Below are positions 1-8,197 of a DNA stretch of 64,000 bases, piece by piece. The DNA is taken from positions 310,001 to 374,000 of the forward strand of contig NZ_MTQP01000068.1 of the NCBI RefSeq assembly GCF_001984175.1. The letters run 5' to 3'. Under the pieces are notes generated by a model. The model was not told the origin of the DNA. It saw only the letters and a program-made list of their open reading frames with translations, and made no database searches. The translations under genes were made by a program, and so were the position numbers. This DNA is from Saccharothrix sp. ALI-22-I (GTDB lineage: Bacteria > Actinomycetota > Actinomycetes > Mycobacteriales > Pseudonocardiaceae). Each line of letters opens with the position of its first letter. Within the stretch, counting starts at the first letter, position 1.

Positions 1-1
1 G

Positions 2-1204
2 AGGACCGCACTACAAAACGAGCTAGCAAACCTGAGCCAGCAACGTAATAACATCATTGAAGGCCAGTATGAAGTCGGACCAGATTTCTCTTCAGCAGTC
101 TCTCCTGTAGGTTATGATTCAACGTTGACCGAGCGCTACGAAGCCGTAAGCGTTGATTTGCAACGTGCGGTCGAAGTTGTAGCTGATCTGCGTATTGTCG
201 TACGAGAGCACGAGCAGTCTCTTAGACTCGTCGAAGCAGATAGAGGGCGGCTCAATCGCCTTCTAGGTGCCGTTGAAGTATTCGATGATCTTCCAGTGCG
301 TATGTGTCCAGCTTGCGAGCAAGACGTTTCGCCAAATCGAGACCACGATTCGGGTTCTTGTTATCTTTGCTTTCAGCCAGTTATTGAGGATCGGCGGCGA
401 CGCAGAGCCGAAATGGAGATGCGAGCCCTCGACTCAGAAGTGCGAGAAATTAATGAGGCGCAGGCACGTGCAGAGCGCGATCTCGCAAATGCTACAGCAA
501 GCGAAGAGCGTCTACGTCAGAAACAAACGGATCTCGCTAATGAACTAAACAATACGAGAGCAGCACAGCTCGCCCCATTTATGGCCGCACTGGAAGATGT
601 AGCGTCTCAATCTGCAAAGATCAATCAGCAACTTGCCGCACTTCCAGCAATCGAGCAAGTTTTGACAAGGCAGCACCATGCCCAAATCAGGGTAGACGAA
701 GCAGCAAGAACTGTTGACGAGACGGCAAGCATCCAGGTAGACGAGGCGACTTATATTCGGGAGTCTCGACGACGTTGCGCAAACTTGGCCGATAGAATGA
801 ATGAGTTCCTATCCAACTTCAGAGGAAGAGGTTGGGTAGGCAGCGAAGTAACAGTATCTGCACAGGAGTTGACTTTTTACGTCGGCACGCGTACTTGGGA
901 AGAGCAACTAGGCGCGGAGGCGCGAGTTCTATTTTTCCTGGCCTACAGTTATGCACTGCTAGCGCTGACGCAAGACCTCGGAGAGGAGGGTAACGCCCCC
1001 GGACTGCTTATCATGGACAACCCGTATCAGCATGACTTGAACGATGACGTAGTACGCGAAAGTCTTGAACTGATCGGGAATCTGGCGGCGAGCAACGGCA
1101 CACAGTTGATAACAACCCAATCCCGATCCGCGTCGGACATTAGGTCTCCACATGCCGAGATTATTATGCAAAACGAGTATACCTTTGACCAAGAAGACGA
1201 GTGA
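2..1204 (+). CDS. Rad50/SMC-like ATPase, C-terminal part (5' end outside window)
   Basis: The frame is open from the first bases of the window, so only the C-terminal 400 residues are seen. They contain two CxxC pairs (CPAC and CYLC, 16 residues apart) flanked by long Glu/Arg/Ala-rich stretches that look like coiled coil, as in a Rad50 zinc hook. Near the end are a signature-like segment (LGAEARVLFFLAYSYALL) and a Walker B-like strand (GLLIMDNPYQ). The coiled-coil arms and ATPase lobe suggest a DNA-acting ATPase, possibly of an anti-phage system such as the DUF3732-type ATPases; that role is inference. Base composition is near 50% G+C, far below the flanking genes, which points to recent acquisition. 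No partner gene is visible because the upstream side is cut off. Confidence 0.7.
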   Translation, partial: RTALQNELANLSQQRNNIIEGQYEVGPDFSSAVSPVGYDSTLTERYEAVSVDLQRAVEVVADLRIVVREHEQSLRLVEADRGRLNRLLGAVEVFDDLPVRMCPACEQDVSPNRDHDSGSCYLCFQPVIEDRRRRRAEMEMRALDSEVREINEAQARAERDLANATASEERLRQKQTDLANELNNTRAAQLAPFMAALEDVASQSAKINQQLAALPAIEQVLTRQHHAQIRVDEAARTVDETASIQVDEATYIRESRRRCANLADRMNEFLSNFRGRGWVGSEVTVSAQELTFYVGTRTWEEQLGAEARVLFFLAYSYALLALTQDLGEEGNAPGLLIMDNPYQHDLNDDVVRESLELIGNLAASNGTQLITTQSRSASDIRSPHAEIIMQNEYTFDQEDE

Positions 1205-1266
1205 TTCAAGCGGGAAATCCGGAAATCAAGTGAATGGTGTCAGACGATTTCGCCGAAGAGCAAGAT

Positions 1267-1291
1267 AGGAGGAAGAGTGCCTCTTCCTCCT
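1267..1291. terminator. 11-bp perfect hairpin after the ATPase gene
   Basis: The arms AGGAGGAAGAG and CTCTTCCTCCT pair perfectly around a TGC loop, 62 bases after the ATPase stop codon. No U-run follows. It may be a terminator or part of the transfer-origin region that lies just downstream. Confidence 0.45.
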
Positions 1292-1355
1292 GGACATCGA
1301 CACAGCATGGCAAGCTTGACACCTGGGGTAGAGCACTAGACAAGAGCAGATGAAG

Positions 1356-1408
1356 ACCACCAGGTGGCCCACCTAGCTGGTGGTGACGACGCCAGGAGCG
1401 GCGTCGTC
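1356..1408. other. Adjacent inverted repeats upstream of mobC (possible oriT)
   Basis: Two inverted repeats follow each other directly. ACCACCAG (1356-1363) pairs with CTGGTGGT (1377-1384). GACGACGCC (1385-1393) pairs with GGCGTCGTC (1400-1408) around a 6-base loop. They lie 27 bases before the mobC start. Relaxases of this class commonly nick next to such inverted repeats upstream of their own genes, so this is a reasonable oriT candidate. No nic site can be assigned from sequence alone. Confidence 0.35.
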
Positions 1409-1434
1409 CTAGCCAGTGTCGGGGGGACACGGTC

Positions 1435-1860
1435 ATGGGTGGGCATGAGCAGGAGCGATTTGGCTACCGAGAGCGTGCTGTTGGTGAGCGGCGGTCTCGG
1501 CGTGGGGCTTTGCGGTACACCGATGCTGAGTGGGCGGATCTGTGCAAGGTCGCCGCTGCTGAGGGGATGAAGCCAGGGGCTTGGGCTCAGCAGGCTGCGT
1601 ATGAGGCTGCCGTGCGGAAGCTTCGTGGTGAGTCGTCGTTTGGGGACGACCAGGTACGTGAACTGGTCGTGGAGCTTCGTGAGGGTCGGCGGGTGCTCGC
1701 CAATGTGGGTGGCAGCCTCAACCAGGTGGCCAAGGTCGCTAACTCGACTGGACAGGTTCCCAGCGTTGCCGCGATCGGCACCATGCTTCGGGTCGTGGAC
1801 AGGGCGGTGCGGTCATACAGCGCGCTTGCCGCTCGGGTTTGGTCGGAACTGCGGCGGTGA
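1435..1860 (+). CDS. mobC: MobC-like relaxosome accessory protein
   Basis: This 141-residue basic protein has an N-terminal segment (RRGALRYTDAEWADLCKVAA) typical of ribbon-helix-helix mobilization proteins. Its C-terminal half carries the MobC-type motif with Leu-Asn-Gln (LANVGGSLNQVAKVANSTG, about residues 88-106). MobC proteins bind oriT and help the relaxase open the DNA at the nick site. The stop codon overlaps the relaxase start (GTGA at 1857-1860), so the two are translationally coupled. The upstream 200 bases are rich in inverted repeats, as expected for oriT. The family assignment is good; the symbol is by family only. Confidence 0.75.
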   Translation: MGGHEQERFGYRERAVGERRSRRGALRYTDAEWADLCKVAAAEGMKPGAWAQQAAYEAAVRKLRGESSFGDDQVRELVVELREGRRVLANVGGSLNQVAKVANSTGQVPSVAAIGTMLRVVDRAVRSYSALAARVWSELRR

Positions 1861-3485
1861 TCGCCAAGGTTGTGCGGGGGTATCGGCCTGCCGGGTTGAT
1901 TCGATATCTGTTCGGGCCGGGCAAGGCTGAGGAGCACAGGAACCCTCGGGTTGTTGCGGCTTGGGATGGTGCGTTGTGGTTGCACCAGCCTGAGAAGGCA
2001 CCTGCGGTGCCGGTGGACGGTGAGCTGAAAGAGCCGGGCGAGTTCGACTTCGTGCTCGGGCCGCTCATTACCACCATGCAGGAATGGCCGAATGTGGCTG
2101 GGTTGCCGTTGAGCACTCCGCGGGCAATCACTGACGAGTGGGCTGAGCGCGTTCGGCTTGGGGATGTGCCTCCGGATGCGCCCGCTTGGGTTCGGTATTA
2201 CAAGTGGGACGCTCGGAAGAAGGCTGTGGTGCTGCGGCCTGGGTACGTGTGGCACACGCCGGTTCGGCTTCATCCTGGGGATCGGATGTTGAGCGATGAG
2301 GAGTGGGAGGGCATCGCTGAGCGGTTGATGAAGGCCACTGGGATTCATCAGGCCGGGTGTCGGTGGATCGCTGTGCGGCACGCTGACGACCACATTCACC
2401 TCATGGCCACGCTCGTCTCCGAGGTCACCGGCAAGCAGTTCACGCCCTACCGGGATTTCCTGGCCCTGCGGAAGGAGTGCCAGGCGCTGGAACGTGAGCT
2501 TGGCCTGACGCCCACGGCCAGCATCGACAAGACCGCCCCGGTGGCGCCTACTCGGCAGGAGAAGGGCAAGGCTGAGCGGCTGGGGTGGGAGGTGACGGCT
2601 CGGGAGGAGTTGCGGCTTGTCGTTTCGCAGGTCGCTGCCACGACGAGGAGTGGTGAGCAGTTCCTGCGTGAGCTGAAGCGGGAAGGGTTGAACCCGCAGG
2701 CCGTGGCTGGTGATGGCGGCCGAGTGCTCGGCTACACGGTTTTCTTGCACAAGGATCGCACCAGGAAGTCGAAACCGATCAGGTACTCGGGGTCGAAGCT
2801 CGCCGCTGACCTGAGTTGGCCGAAGCTCACCGAGCGTTGGGCTTCTATACCGCCGCCCGATGCGTTGGAACGGATCAACGGCGCGTGGGCCACGCCTGAG
2901 CAGCGCCAGACGGCTATGGAGGCGAGCACCAAGGTCGTCGAGCACGTTGCCGAGGTACTGCGGACCGGCACCCCGCACGAGGATCTGGGCGGGATCGCGC
3001 ATGCCACTGGCGAGGTGCTGGCGGCCTTGGCCCGGGGACGGGAAGGGCGCTCGGGCGGTGTGCTGACTGAACTGGTCACGCAGTACGACCGGGCGGCACG
3101 AACACCACATCGGGTTCTACCGGAACAGATCGGACCGCTGGCCCGCAAGCTGCGCCAGGCGGCGAGGGTAATCGCCGCAGTCGGGGTTCTGACTGCGCGC
3201 GGCAATGAAGCGCTGGCTGCGCTTGCCCTGCTCGCGGCATTGGTGCTGCTGATCGCACGGATCGCGATCTGGCTTCAGGCTCGCAATCGAATCCATCAGG
3301 CTGCTGCGGCCGGTCGAGTGGCTCCCGCGCTGAATGAGTTCAGAGATGCGGAGCACGCAAGGGTGCACGTTGTTGTCAGGCGTTCGACCACCACCCCGGT
3401 GAGCAGGACACGGCTTCAGCGGCCGCTGGTGGGAGGGAAGCCGGTGGTACCGAAACTTCAGCGGCCCCGTGGACCAGGCCATTGA
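1857..3485 (+). CDS. Relaxase/mobilization nuclease
   Basis: This protein of about 542 residues begins MIAKVVRGYR with the GPG..EEH..PRV pattern of actinobacterial MobA/VirD2-like relaxases. The metal-binding histidine motif is at residues 175-181 (HADDHIH). Relaxases nick oriT through a tyrosine and pilot the strand into the recipient; Tyr9 and Tyr17 are candidates. A hydrophobic stretch near the C-terminus (about residues 447-470) could be a membrane anchor. I chose the GTG at 1857 rather than the TTG at 1839 because it overlaps the mobC stop and restores the conserved N-terminus. No FtsK/TraB or VirB4-type ATPase gene is seen, so the element may depend on a helper for transfer. Confidence 0.85.
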   Translation: MIAKVVRGYRPAGLIRYLFGPGKAEEHRNPRVVAAWDGALWLHQPEKAPAVPVDGELKEPGEFDFVLGPLITTMQEWPNVAGLPLSTPRAITDEWAERVRLGDVPPDAPAWVRYYKWDARKKAVVLRPGYVWHTPVRLHPGDRMLSDEEWEGIAERLMKATGIHQAGCRWIAVRHADDHIHLMATLVSEVTGKQFTPYRDFLALRKECQALERELGLTPTASIDKTAPVAPTRQEKGKAERLGWEVTAREELRLVVSQVAATTRSGEQFLRELKREGLNPQAVAGDGGRVLGYTVFLHKDRTRKSKPIRYSGSKLAADLSWPKLTERWASIPPPDALERINGAWATPEQRQTAMEASTKVVEHVAEVLRTGTPHEDLGGIAHATGEVLAALARGREGRSGGVLTELVTQYDRAARTPHRVLPEQIGPLARKLRQAARVIAAVGVLTARGNEALAALALLAALVLLIARIAIWLQARNRIHQAAAAGRVAPALNEFRDAEHARVHVVVRRSTTTPVSRTRLQRPLVGGKPVVPKLQRPRGPGH

Positions 3486-3496
3486 AGGTGGCTGTC

Positions 3497-4774
3497 TTAC
3501 CGACCTAGCAGCGTGTCGTGGATGTGGTCGTCCAACTCGGCGACGAAGGACTCCTCGCGCCACGAGCGCAGGTGCCTGCGTGCACGGCCGATGCGTTGGG
3601 CTGGCACTCGGCCGCCAGTGGTGGCGGTGATGTCCACGGCTTCGTGGAGGAGGGTGACGCACGCTGCGGCGTCGCCAAGAGCGAGGCGAGCCAGGGCGAG
3701 GTCGGTGGCGCCGATGCCCCGTTGGACCGCGTCACGTGGGCCGGCGAGGCTGGACAGCGATCGGGTGAGCAGCTCATTGGCGTGGTCGGCTTGGCCGCTG
3801 TAGAGGGCACACAGGCCCTCGAAGCCGCTGACCCTGTGGGCGTTGAAGGCGGCGAACGGGTCGTCCAGGGAGAGCTGGTCGACGGTCTTCCACGCACGGT
3901 CGAGGGCGATGGCTGCGGCGTTGGGATTGCCGGCGCGGGCTTGGACTTCGGCGTGGATGGCGTGAGCACGGGCTCGGATGGCATGGCTGGAGCCGCGGTG
4001 GGCATCGACGGTGGCAGTGCGGGCGAGTTGGAGTGAAGCGTTGAGATCGTCGGTGGCATGCAGGGTGACCATCGTGTGGCTGGTGCGCACGGCCGCCAGG
4101 CGGCTGCGGTCGGGTAGGCGGGCGGCGGTGGCTTCGGCGTCGCGGTAGAGCGCCATCGCGACGTCGTCGTCGCGCGTCTCGAACGCGAGGCGGGCGGCCA
4201 ACGCGTAGGCGTCGGTAGCCAAGATCAGCAAGTCGGTGGCCGGCTTCGACCCAGTGAGCAGCGAGCGGCAGGCATCGAGGACTGGTGCCAGTTGGAGTTG
4301 GAGGCGAACGAATGGCGTTGAGCCGACCTGTTGATTGAGGTCGGCGACCGTGACGGCCAAGTGGTCAACGAGGTCATCAGCTACGCGTGCCGGATTGGGC
4401 GGGCTGGGTCGAGCGTGCGTGATCGAGTCGATGAGCCGGTCGATGCGCTGCGGTGAGGTGCCGAAGTCGCGGAGCGCGTCGAGGAGCTTGGCGAAGTCGG
4501 AACCGGTGCCGAGGTCCCAGTTGCCGGTCGGGGTCTTCGCGTAGATCCGGGCCAGGAGGTACTGGTAGCGGTCGCCTGGCTTGGTGCGGTCGGTCGGGCT
4601 TTCCCAGCGGGCGACGGTGCGCTGGATGCTGGTCACCGGGAGCGTGGACTGGGAGGCCATGCCGAGTTCGCGGGCGGTGTCGCGGAGTGCTCTGGCCAGG
4701 TCTGCCCAGGACCAGCCGCGCGACTCGCGCAGCCTGCGCAGGCCGGCGGCTCCGAGTTCACCTTCGACGGCCAT
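3497..4774 (-). CDS. Helix-turn-helix regulator with TPR-like repeats
   Basis: This 425-residue protein has an N-terminal helix-turn-helix (about residues 10-60, LRRLRESRGWSWADLARALR, then a second helix ending ..TVARWESP). The rest is an all-helical Ala/Leu-rich region resembling tetratricopeptide repeats. Proteins of this layout are common orphan regulators in actinomycetes and may sense a ligand or peptide through the repeats. The ATG at 4774 is chosen because the helix-turn-helix starts directly after it; the frame continues upstream without recognisable sequence. It is convergent with the relaxase, 11 bases apart, and 29 bases downstream of the SLOG gene on the same strand. The ligand is unknown. 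Confidence 0.7.
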   Translation of the reverse strand: MAVEGELGAAGLRRLRESRGWSWADLARALRDTARELGMASQSTLPVTSIQRTVARWESPTDRTKPGDRYQYLLARIYAKTPTGNWDLGTGSDFAKLLDALRDFGTSPQRIDRLIDSITHARPSPPNPARVADDLVDHLAVTVADLNQQVGSTPFVRLQLQLAPVLDACRSLLTGSKPATDLLILATDAYALAARLAFETRDDDVAMALYRDAEATAARLPDRSRLAAVRTSHTMVTLHATDDLNASLQLARTATVDAHRGSSHAIRARAHAIHAEVQARAGNPNAAAIALDRAWKTVDQLSLDDPFAAFNAHRVSGFEGLCALYSGQADHANELLTRSLSSLAGPRDAVQRGIGATDLALARLALGDAAACVTLLHEAVDITATTGGRVPAQRIGRARRHLRSWREESFVAELDDHIHDTLLGR

Positions 4775-4803
4775 CACCGATTCATTAGAGCACCCATTCC
4801 ACG

Positions 4804-5295
4804 TCAGACCGGTACGACCAGCCGAGGCTTTCCCCGATCGGCGGCATAGTTCAACGTGTACCAAGTGCCGGACGTCTGGTCGGTGCCTCGCGGAAAGCCG
4901 ATCACGAAGTCGCTCCGATCGACCATGTACCGGTTGCGGGCGTGATAGGCCGACGTGTCGAGATCGGGCGCGGCCAGCTCGATGACTTCGGCCAGTCGAT
5001 TGTGTCCCTGCCACGACGCGATCGCTGAGGAGGCGGATTGCGGCTGGTCAATGACCGTGCAGGGGACGACCACGGTCAGGGTTGCCGAGGTGTTCTCGGC
5101 CAGCCAGTCGAGGGTGGCGGTGTCGATCCCGGCCGCGCCTCCGATGTAGAAGTGGGCGTTGCCGAACGGCAGCAGGTAGTCATCGAAGAGCACGTCGAGG
5201 CGGTCGTCGTCTTCCGCCGATATCGAACGCGTTCCCGTGATGGTGATGGTGCGAACCACTCGGGCCGTCCTTTCCGCGATGTCATCGAATGTCAT
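4804..5295 (-). CDS. SLOG/DprA-like nucleotide-binding protein
   Basis: This 163-residue Rossmann-like protein has the SLOG superfamily pattern: an early strand ending TGTRS (residues 20-24), a Gly-rich GGAAGID loop (52-58), RN..MVD.SD (about 120-129) and a second nucleotide loop TSGTWYTLNYA (141-151). SLOG proteins bind or cleave nucleotides and several families act in stress or phage-defence signalling. Nothing here fixes its substrate. It precedes the TPR regulator on the same strand and is divergent from the DUF5753 gene, with a 66-base promoter region between them. The neighbourhood suggests a regulatory or defence module within the mobile element. Confidence 0.65.
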   Translation of the reverse strand: MTFDDIAERTARVVRTITITGTRSISAEDDDRLDVLFDDYLLPFGNAHFYIGGAAGIDTATLDWLAENTSATLTVVVPCTVIDQPQSASSAIASWQGHNRLAEVIELAAPDLDTSAYHARNRYMVDRSDFVIGFPRGTDQTSGTWYTLNYAADRGKPRLVVPV

Positions 5296-5361
5296 CTGCT
5301 GCCGACGTGCACCAGAACGATCTCATGACTCGGCAAGCCGTTCGCGCGCCGAAGGGAAGTC

Positions 5362-6216
5362 ATGGAGACCGCGACCGAGGAGAAGCAGCCCGCTCGGCTC
5401 AGCACGGCTCGCAGCAGGGAGCTGGGTGAGGAGCTGCGCCGTGTCCGCCATCGTGCCCGGATGTCGTCCACTTTCGTCGCCGAGGCTCTGGGGTGGTCGC
5501 TGGGCAAGCTCAGCAAGCTGGAGACCGGCAGTCGCGGCACGAGCCCGTGTGAGATCGGCACGTTGCTGGGGCGGTGCGGTGCGGACAAGCCGACCCGCGA
5601 CCGCATCCTGGCCATCGCGAGCGAGCCGGAGACAGGCAGCTTCCTGCGTCTGCACGACCGGTCCCCCGACTCGCTGCTGGTGTTGTCCCTGCACGAACAA
5701 GCGGCCCGGACGGTCACGGCCTACGAACCGCTCATGGTTCCGAGCCTCGCCCAGACCGAGGACTACGCCCACGCCTTGACCGACGACAAGGCGGTCACCG
5801 AGGCCCGCATGGCACGTCAGGACATCCTCCGTCGTCCCAACGGCCCACAGACAGTCCTCTATATCCACGAAGCTGCCCTACGCCAGGTCGTGGGCAGTCC
5901 CAAGGTCATGCGGGACCAGATGCTGCGCCTGACCTTGATGTGCGGCTGGGCGAGGACGAGTCCCCGTGTCATCCCAATGTCCGCCCGTTCCCACGTCGCT
6001 CTGCGACACCCGGCCACAGTGTTGATCTTCGCCGATCCGACCAAGCCACTGGCCTACGTGGAGACCGACGCAGCGACCGTGTTCCACGACGCTCCTCATG
6101 CCGTTGCCACCTACGAAGCGAAGGTGCGCCGCCTCGCCAGCCTCGCCTTCACCGCCGAGCAGTCGCGCGACATCTTCGCCCGCTGGGCCGACGCCTACGA
6201 CCGGGAGGCTCGGTGA
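5362..6216 (+). CDS. XRE-family regulator with DUF5753 (Scr1-type) domain
   Basis: This 284-residue protein has an N-terminal Cro/CI helix-turn-helix (about residues 18-75, including SSTFVAEALGWSLGKLSKLE). The following domain has the YEPLMVPSLAQTEDYAHAL and HEAALRQVVG features of DUF5753. These proteins are abundant in Pseudonocardiaceae and Streptomyces, usually paired with a short partner gene, and have been viewed as antitoxin-like regulators. A good ribosome site (AAGGGA) precedes the ATG. Its stop overlaps the next start (TGATG), so the zinc-finger protein is very probably its co-expressed partner. Confidence 0.8.
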   Translation: METATEEKQPARLSTARSRELGEELRRVRHRARMSSTFVAEALGWSLGKLSKLETGSRGTSPCEIGTLLGRCGADKPTRDRILAIASEPETGSFLRLHDRSPDSLLVLSLHEQAARTVTAYEPLMVPSLAQTEDYAHALTDDKAVTEARMARQDILRRPNGPQTVLYIHEAALRQVVGSPKVMRDQMLRLTLMCGWARTSPRVIPMSARSHVALRHPATVLIFADPTKPLAYVETDAATVFHDAPHAVATYEAKVRRLASLAFTAEQSRDIFARWADAYDREAR

Positions 6217-6473
6217 TGGCTTTGCGGCCGTTTCGTTGGCTCCCGCACAACGGCGGGCGTCACGCGATCCAAGCGGATCTGGTCGCCCATGACGACGCCA
6301 CCACCCTGTGCGGCGAAGCGCTCGTCGTCCCCGACAACCGCCCCACCAAGGGTCAATGGTGCTGGCCCACCTGTACGGACTGCGACGCGGCATGGCGAGC
6401 CGCGGAGGGCATCCTGCCGTTCCCTCGCCCCACCAGCTCCGGGCGGCACGTAAGCAAGGAGCCCGTTCGATGA
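6216..6473 (+). CDS. Small zinc-finger-type protein paired with the DUF5753 regulator
   Basis: This 85-residue protein starts at the ATG overlapping the stop of the DUF5753 gene. It contains LCGEAL, then WCWPTCTDC followed by AAWRAAEG. This matches the short Cys/His-rich proteins that accompany DUF5753 regulators in Pseudonocardiaceae. Cys residues at about 32, 49, 53 and 56 could bind a metal. The function is unknown; the coupling suggests an antitoxin/toxin-like or regulator/co-regulator pair. The frame ends at a TGA just before a stretch with no intact gene. Confidence 0.65.
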   Translation: MALRPFRWLPHNGGRHAIQADLVAHDDATTLCGEALVVPDNRPTKGQWCWPTCTDCDAAWRAAEGILPFPRPTSSGRHVSKEPVR

Positions 6474-6859
6474 CGCCGCGACGAGCGCTGTAGGACGCCG
6501 ATGTCGTACCGTCAGACTCCGCAAGGTTGCTTCATCCAAGGCCGCGCGCTCCGCGCGCCTCCACTCCGACTACGGCGGCGTGTGGCTGACCTACTGGACG
6601 CTGCAACTTCTGCCGCTCGCCGAGTCAGTGTTGCCGTTCGGCCAGCCGTTACCGCTCCCATAACCCGACACCGCAGAACAGCGGACGCATGTCGTCTACA
6701 CGTCCTGGCAGCTCATGGCGCTGACCGGCAGCGCACGGCTCACCGAGAGGGTGAATGTCTGGGACGCCCCGCCACCGGCGAAGTGCTAGACCCGCCTAAC
6801 GCAACACGAGTGTGTGGCGATGACCTCCACGGAGCAGTTCCGTCATCGTGGGGGGAAAC
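6474..6859 (+). other. Gene-free stretch with remains of coding sequence
   Basis: No intact gene is apparent. In one plus-strand frame, bases 6529-6660 read GGVWLTYWTLQLLPLAESVLP before a stop, and another stretch to 6789 reads YTSWQLMALTGSARLTERV. Both have protein-like composition but no start codon. This looks like a decayed small gene in the mobile element. No family could be named. Confidence 0.35.
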
Positions 6860-7807
6860 GTGCAGACGGACGAACAGCGGGGCGCGTGGCTGATGCTCGC
6901 CGTCGGGGACGACCGGCCGCGCCGCAGCAACGACGGCTACGACGACGCGCCAGCCGCCCATTACAGCTGGGACAGCTCGGTCCCGAACCACCAGCTACCG
7001 CAGGCGGGCGACGTGATCGTCTTGTGGGACAAGAAGGTCCTGCTCGGCGCCTCGGTGATCGAGAAGGTCGTCACCGGCAAGGAGGAGAAGGCCCTCCACC
7101 GCTGCCCGCGCTGCGGCAAGGCGAGCATCAAGCTGCGCAAGACCGAGCACCCGCCCTACCGGTGCTACAAGTGCACCCACACGTTCGAGGTGGCGGAGGT
7201 GGTCACCATCCGAAAAGACGTCACCACCTATCGGTCACACCACGAGGTCGCCTGGGTGGATCTCACCGGGGAGCTGACCAGTGATCGGTTGCGCGGGCTG
7301 TGCACGCGGCCGAAGTCACAGCTCAGCATCCGCCAACTCGACTACGCGAGGTTCCAGGAGGCCGTGCGGGCGGCACCGGGCCGACCGTCCCTGTCACCGG
7401 TCGAGGCCGCTTTGGCAACCACGCTGAGGGGCGGTCACACCACGGCGGTCGTGCGCGTACGGCGAGGGCAGGGCGCCTTCCGCAGCCACCTGCTGAAGGA
7501 ATACGGCGACAAGTGTGCGTTCACCGGCCCCACCCCGCACGCCGCGCTCGAAGCAGCCCACTTGAACAGCTTCGCCGCCGACGGTCGGCATCACGACCAG
7601 GGCGGTCTCCTGCTTCGGCGCGACGTGCACCGCCTTTTCGACCTCGGCCATCTCGCCGTGGATCCGCGGGACCACACCATCGACGTCTCCGAGGCCATCG
7701 GCTGCTACCCCGAGTACCGCCAGCTCCAAGGCGAGAAGCTGCACGTAGAACTCACCACGCGCCAAGAGGGCTGGATCGCGAAGCACTGGGCCATGCACCG
7801 AAGCTGA
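6860..7807 (+). CDS. HNH endonuclease with N-terminal EVE/PUA-like and zinc-ribbon region
   Basis: This 315-residue protein has three parts. Residues 1-75 (YSWDSSVPNHQLPQAGDVIVLW) resemble the EVE/PUA-type fold that recognises modified bases. Residues 80-110 form a zinc ribbon (RCPRCGKA..YRCYKC). Residues 210-265 are an HNH nuclease (CAFTG..LEAAHLNSF..GLLLRRDVHRLFD). Fusions of EVE-like domains to HNH nucleases are known as modification-dependent (type IV) restriction enzymes, so it may cut phage DNA with modified bases. The N-terminal assignment is by pattern only. The GTG at 6860 follows GGGGGGA; a GTG at 6848 is the alternative. The gene stands alone in the element and has no methylase partner. 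Confidence 0.65.
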   Translation: MQTDEQRGAWLMLAVGDDRPRRSNDGYDDAPAAHYSWDSSVPNHQLPQAGDVIVLWDKKVLLGASVIEKVVTGKEEKALHRCPRCGKASIKLRKTEHPPYRCYKCTHTFEVAEVVTIRKDVTTYRSHHEVAWVDLTGELTSDRLRGLCTRPKSQLSIRQLDYARFQEAVRAAPGRPSLSPVEAALATTLRGGHTTAVVRVRRGQGAFRSHLLKEYGDKCAFTGPTPHAALEAAHLNSFAADGRHHDQGGLLLRRDVHRLFDLGHLAVDPRDHTIDVSEAIGCYPEYRQLQGEKLHVELTTRQEGWIAKHWAMHRS

Positions 7808-7879
7808 GCTGACAATTGTGTGCCCGTTCCCGGCGGGGCGTCCGCCAGCAACGCCTGGCTACGCCACAGCTATTGGTCC

Positions 7880-8107
7880 CTAGGCTGCGTCGTCCGACAG
7901 CTTGCGGATGATCGATGCCGTTACTACGCGATAGCTACGGCGCAACCTGATCACCCTGGCTGGGAAGTCACCGGTGGCGATCAGTTCGTAGGCGTGGCTG
8001 CGTGAGATGCCGAACGCGCTCGCCGCCTTCGCCACGTTCACTGTCGCGGGCCAGCGCCTGACCTCATCGAGCGTCGGGCGCCATGTGTCGTTGTTTTGCC
8101 TGGTCAT
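7880..8107 (-). CDS. xis: Excisionase-type helix-turn-helix protein
   Basis: This 75-residue protein has the MerR/AlpA-like winged helix of excisionases: ATVNVAKAASAFGISRSHAYELIATG followed by a basic wing (RVIRLRRSYRV). Such proteins bend DNA at attachment sites and steer the integrase toward excision. A GGGGGGA ribosome site lies 8 bases before the ATG. It is divergent from the repressor-integrase operon, with about 100 bases of shared control region, an arrangement suited to a lysogeny-type switch. The symbol reflects family and location only. Confidence 0.65.
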   Translation of the reverse strand: MTRQNNDTWRPTLDEVRRWPATVNVAKAASAFGISRSHAYELIATGDFPARVIRLRRSYRVVTASIIRKLSDDAA

Positions 8108-8197
8108 CGAACGATCCCCCCGATCGTTGAACCCGCCATTACTCCATTCGAGTGTGCGTCGACCTTCGCCTGTCTGTCAAGCGAACTAACGAGCTGG

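Noticed and set aside
1587..3110. Long minus-strand open frame of 507 codons opposite the relaxase
   Set aside because: It is the antisense shadow of a clear relaxase gene in G+C-rich DNA, with Arg/Pro-rich composition and no recognisable motif.
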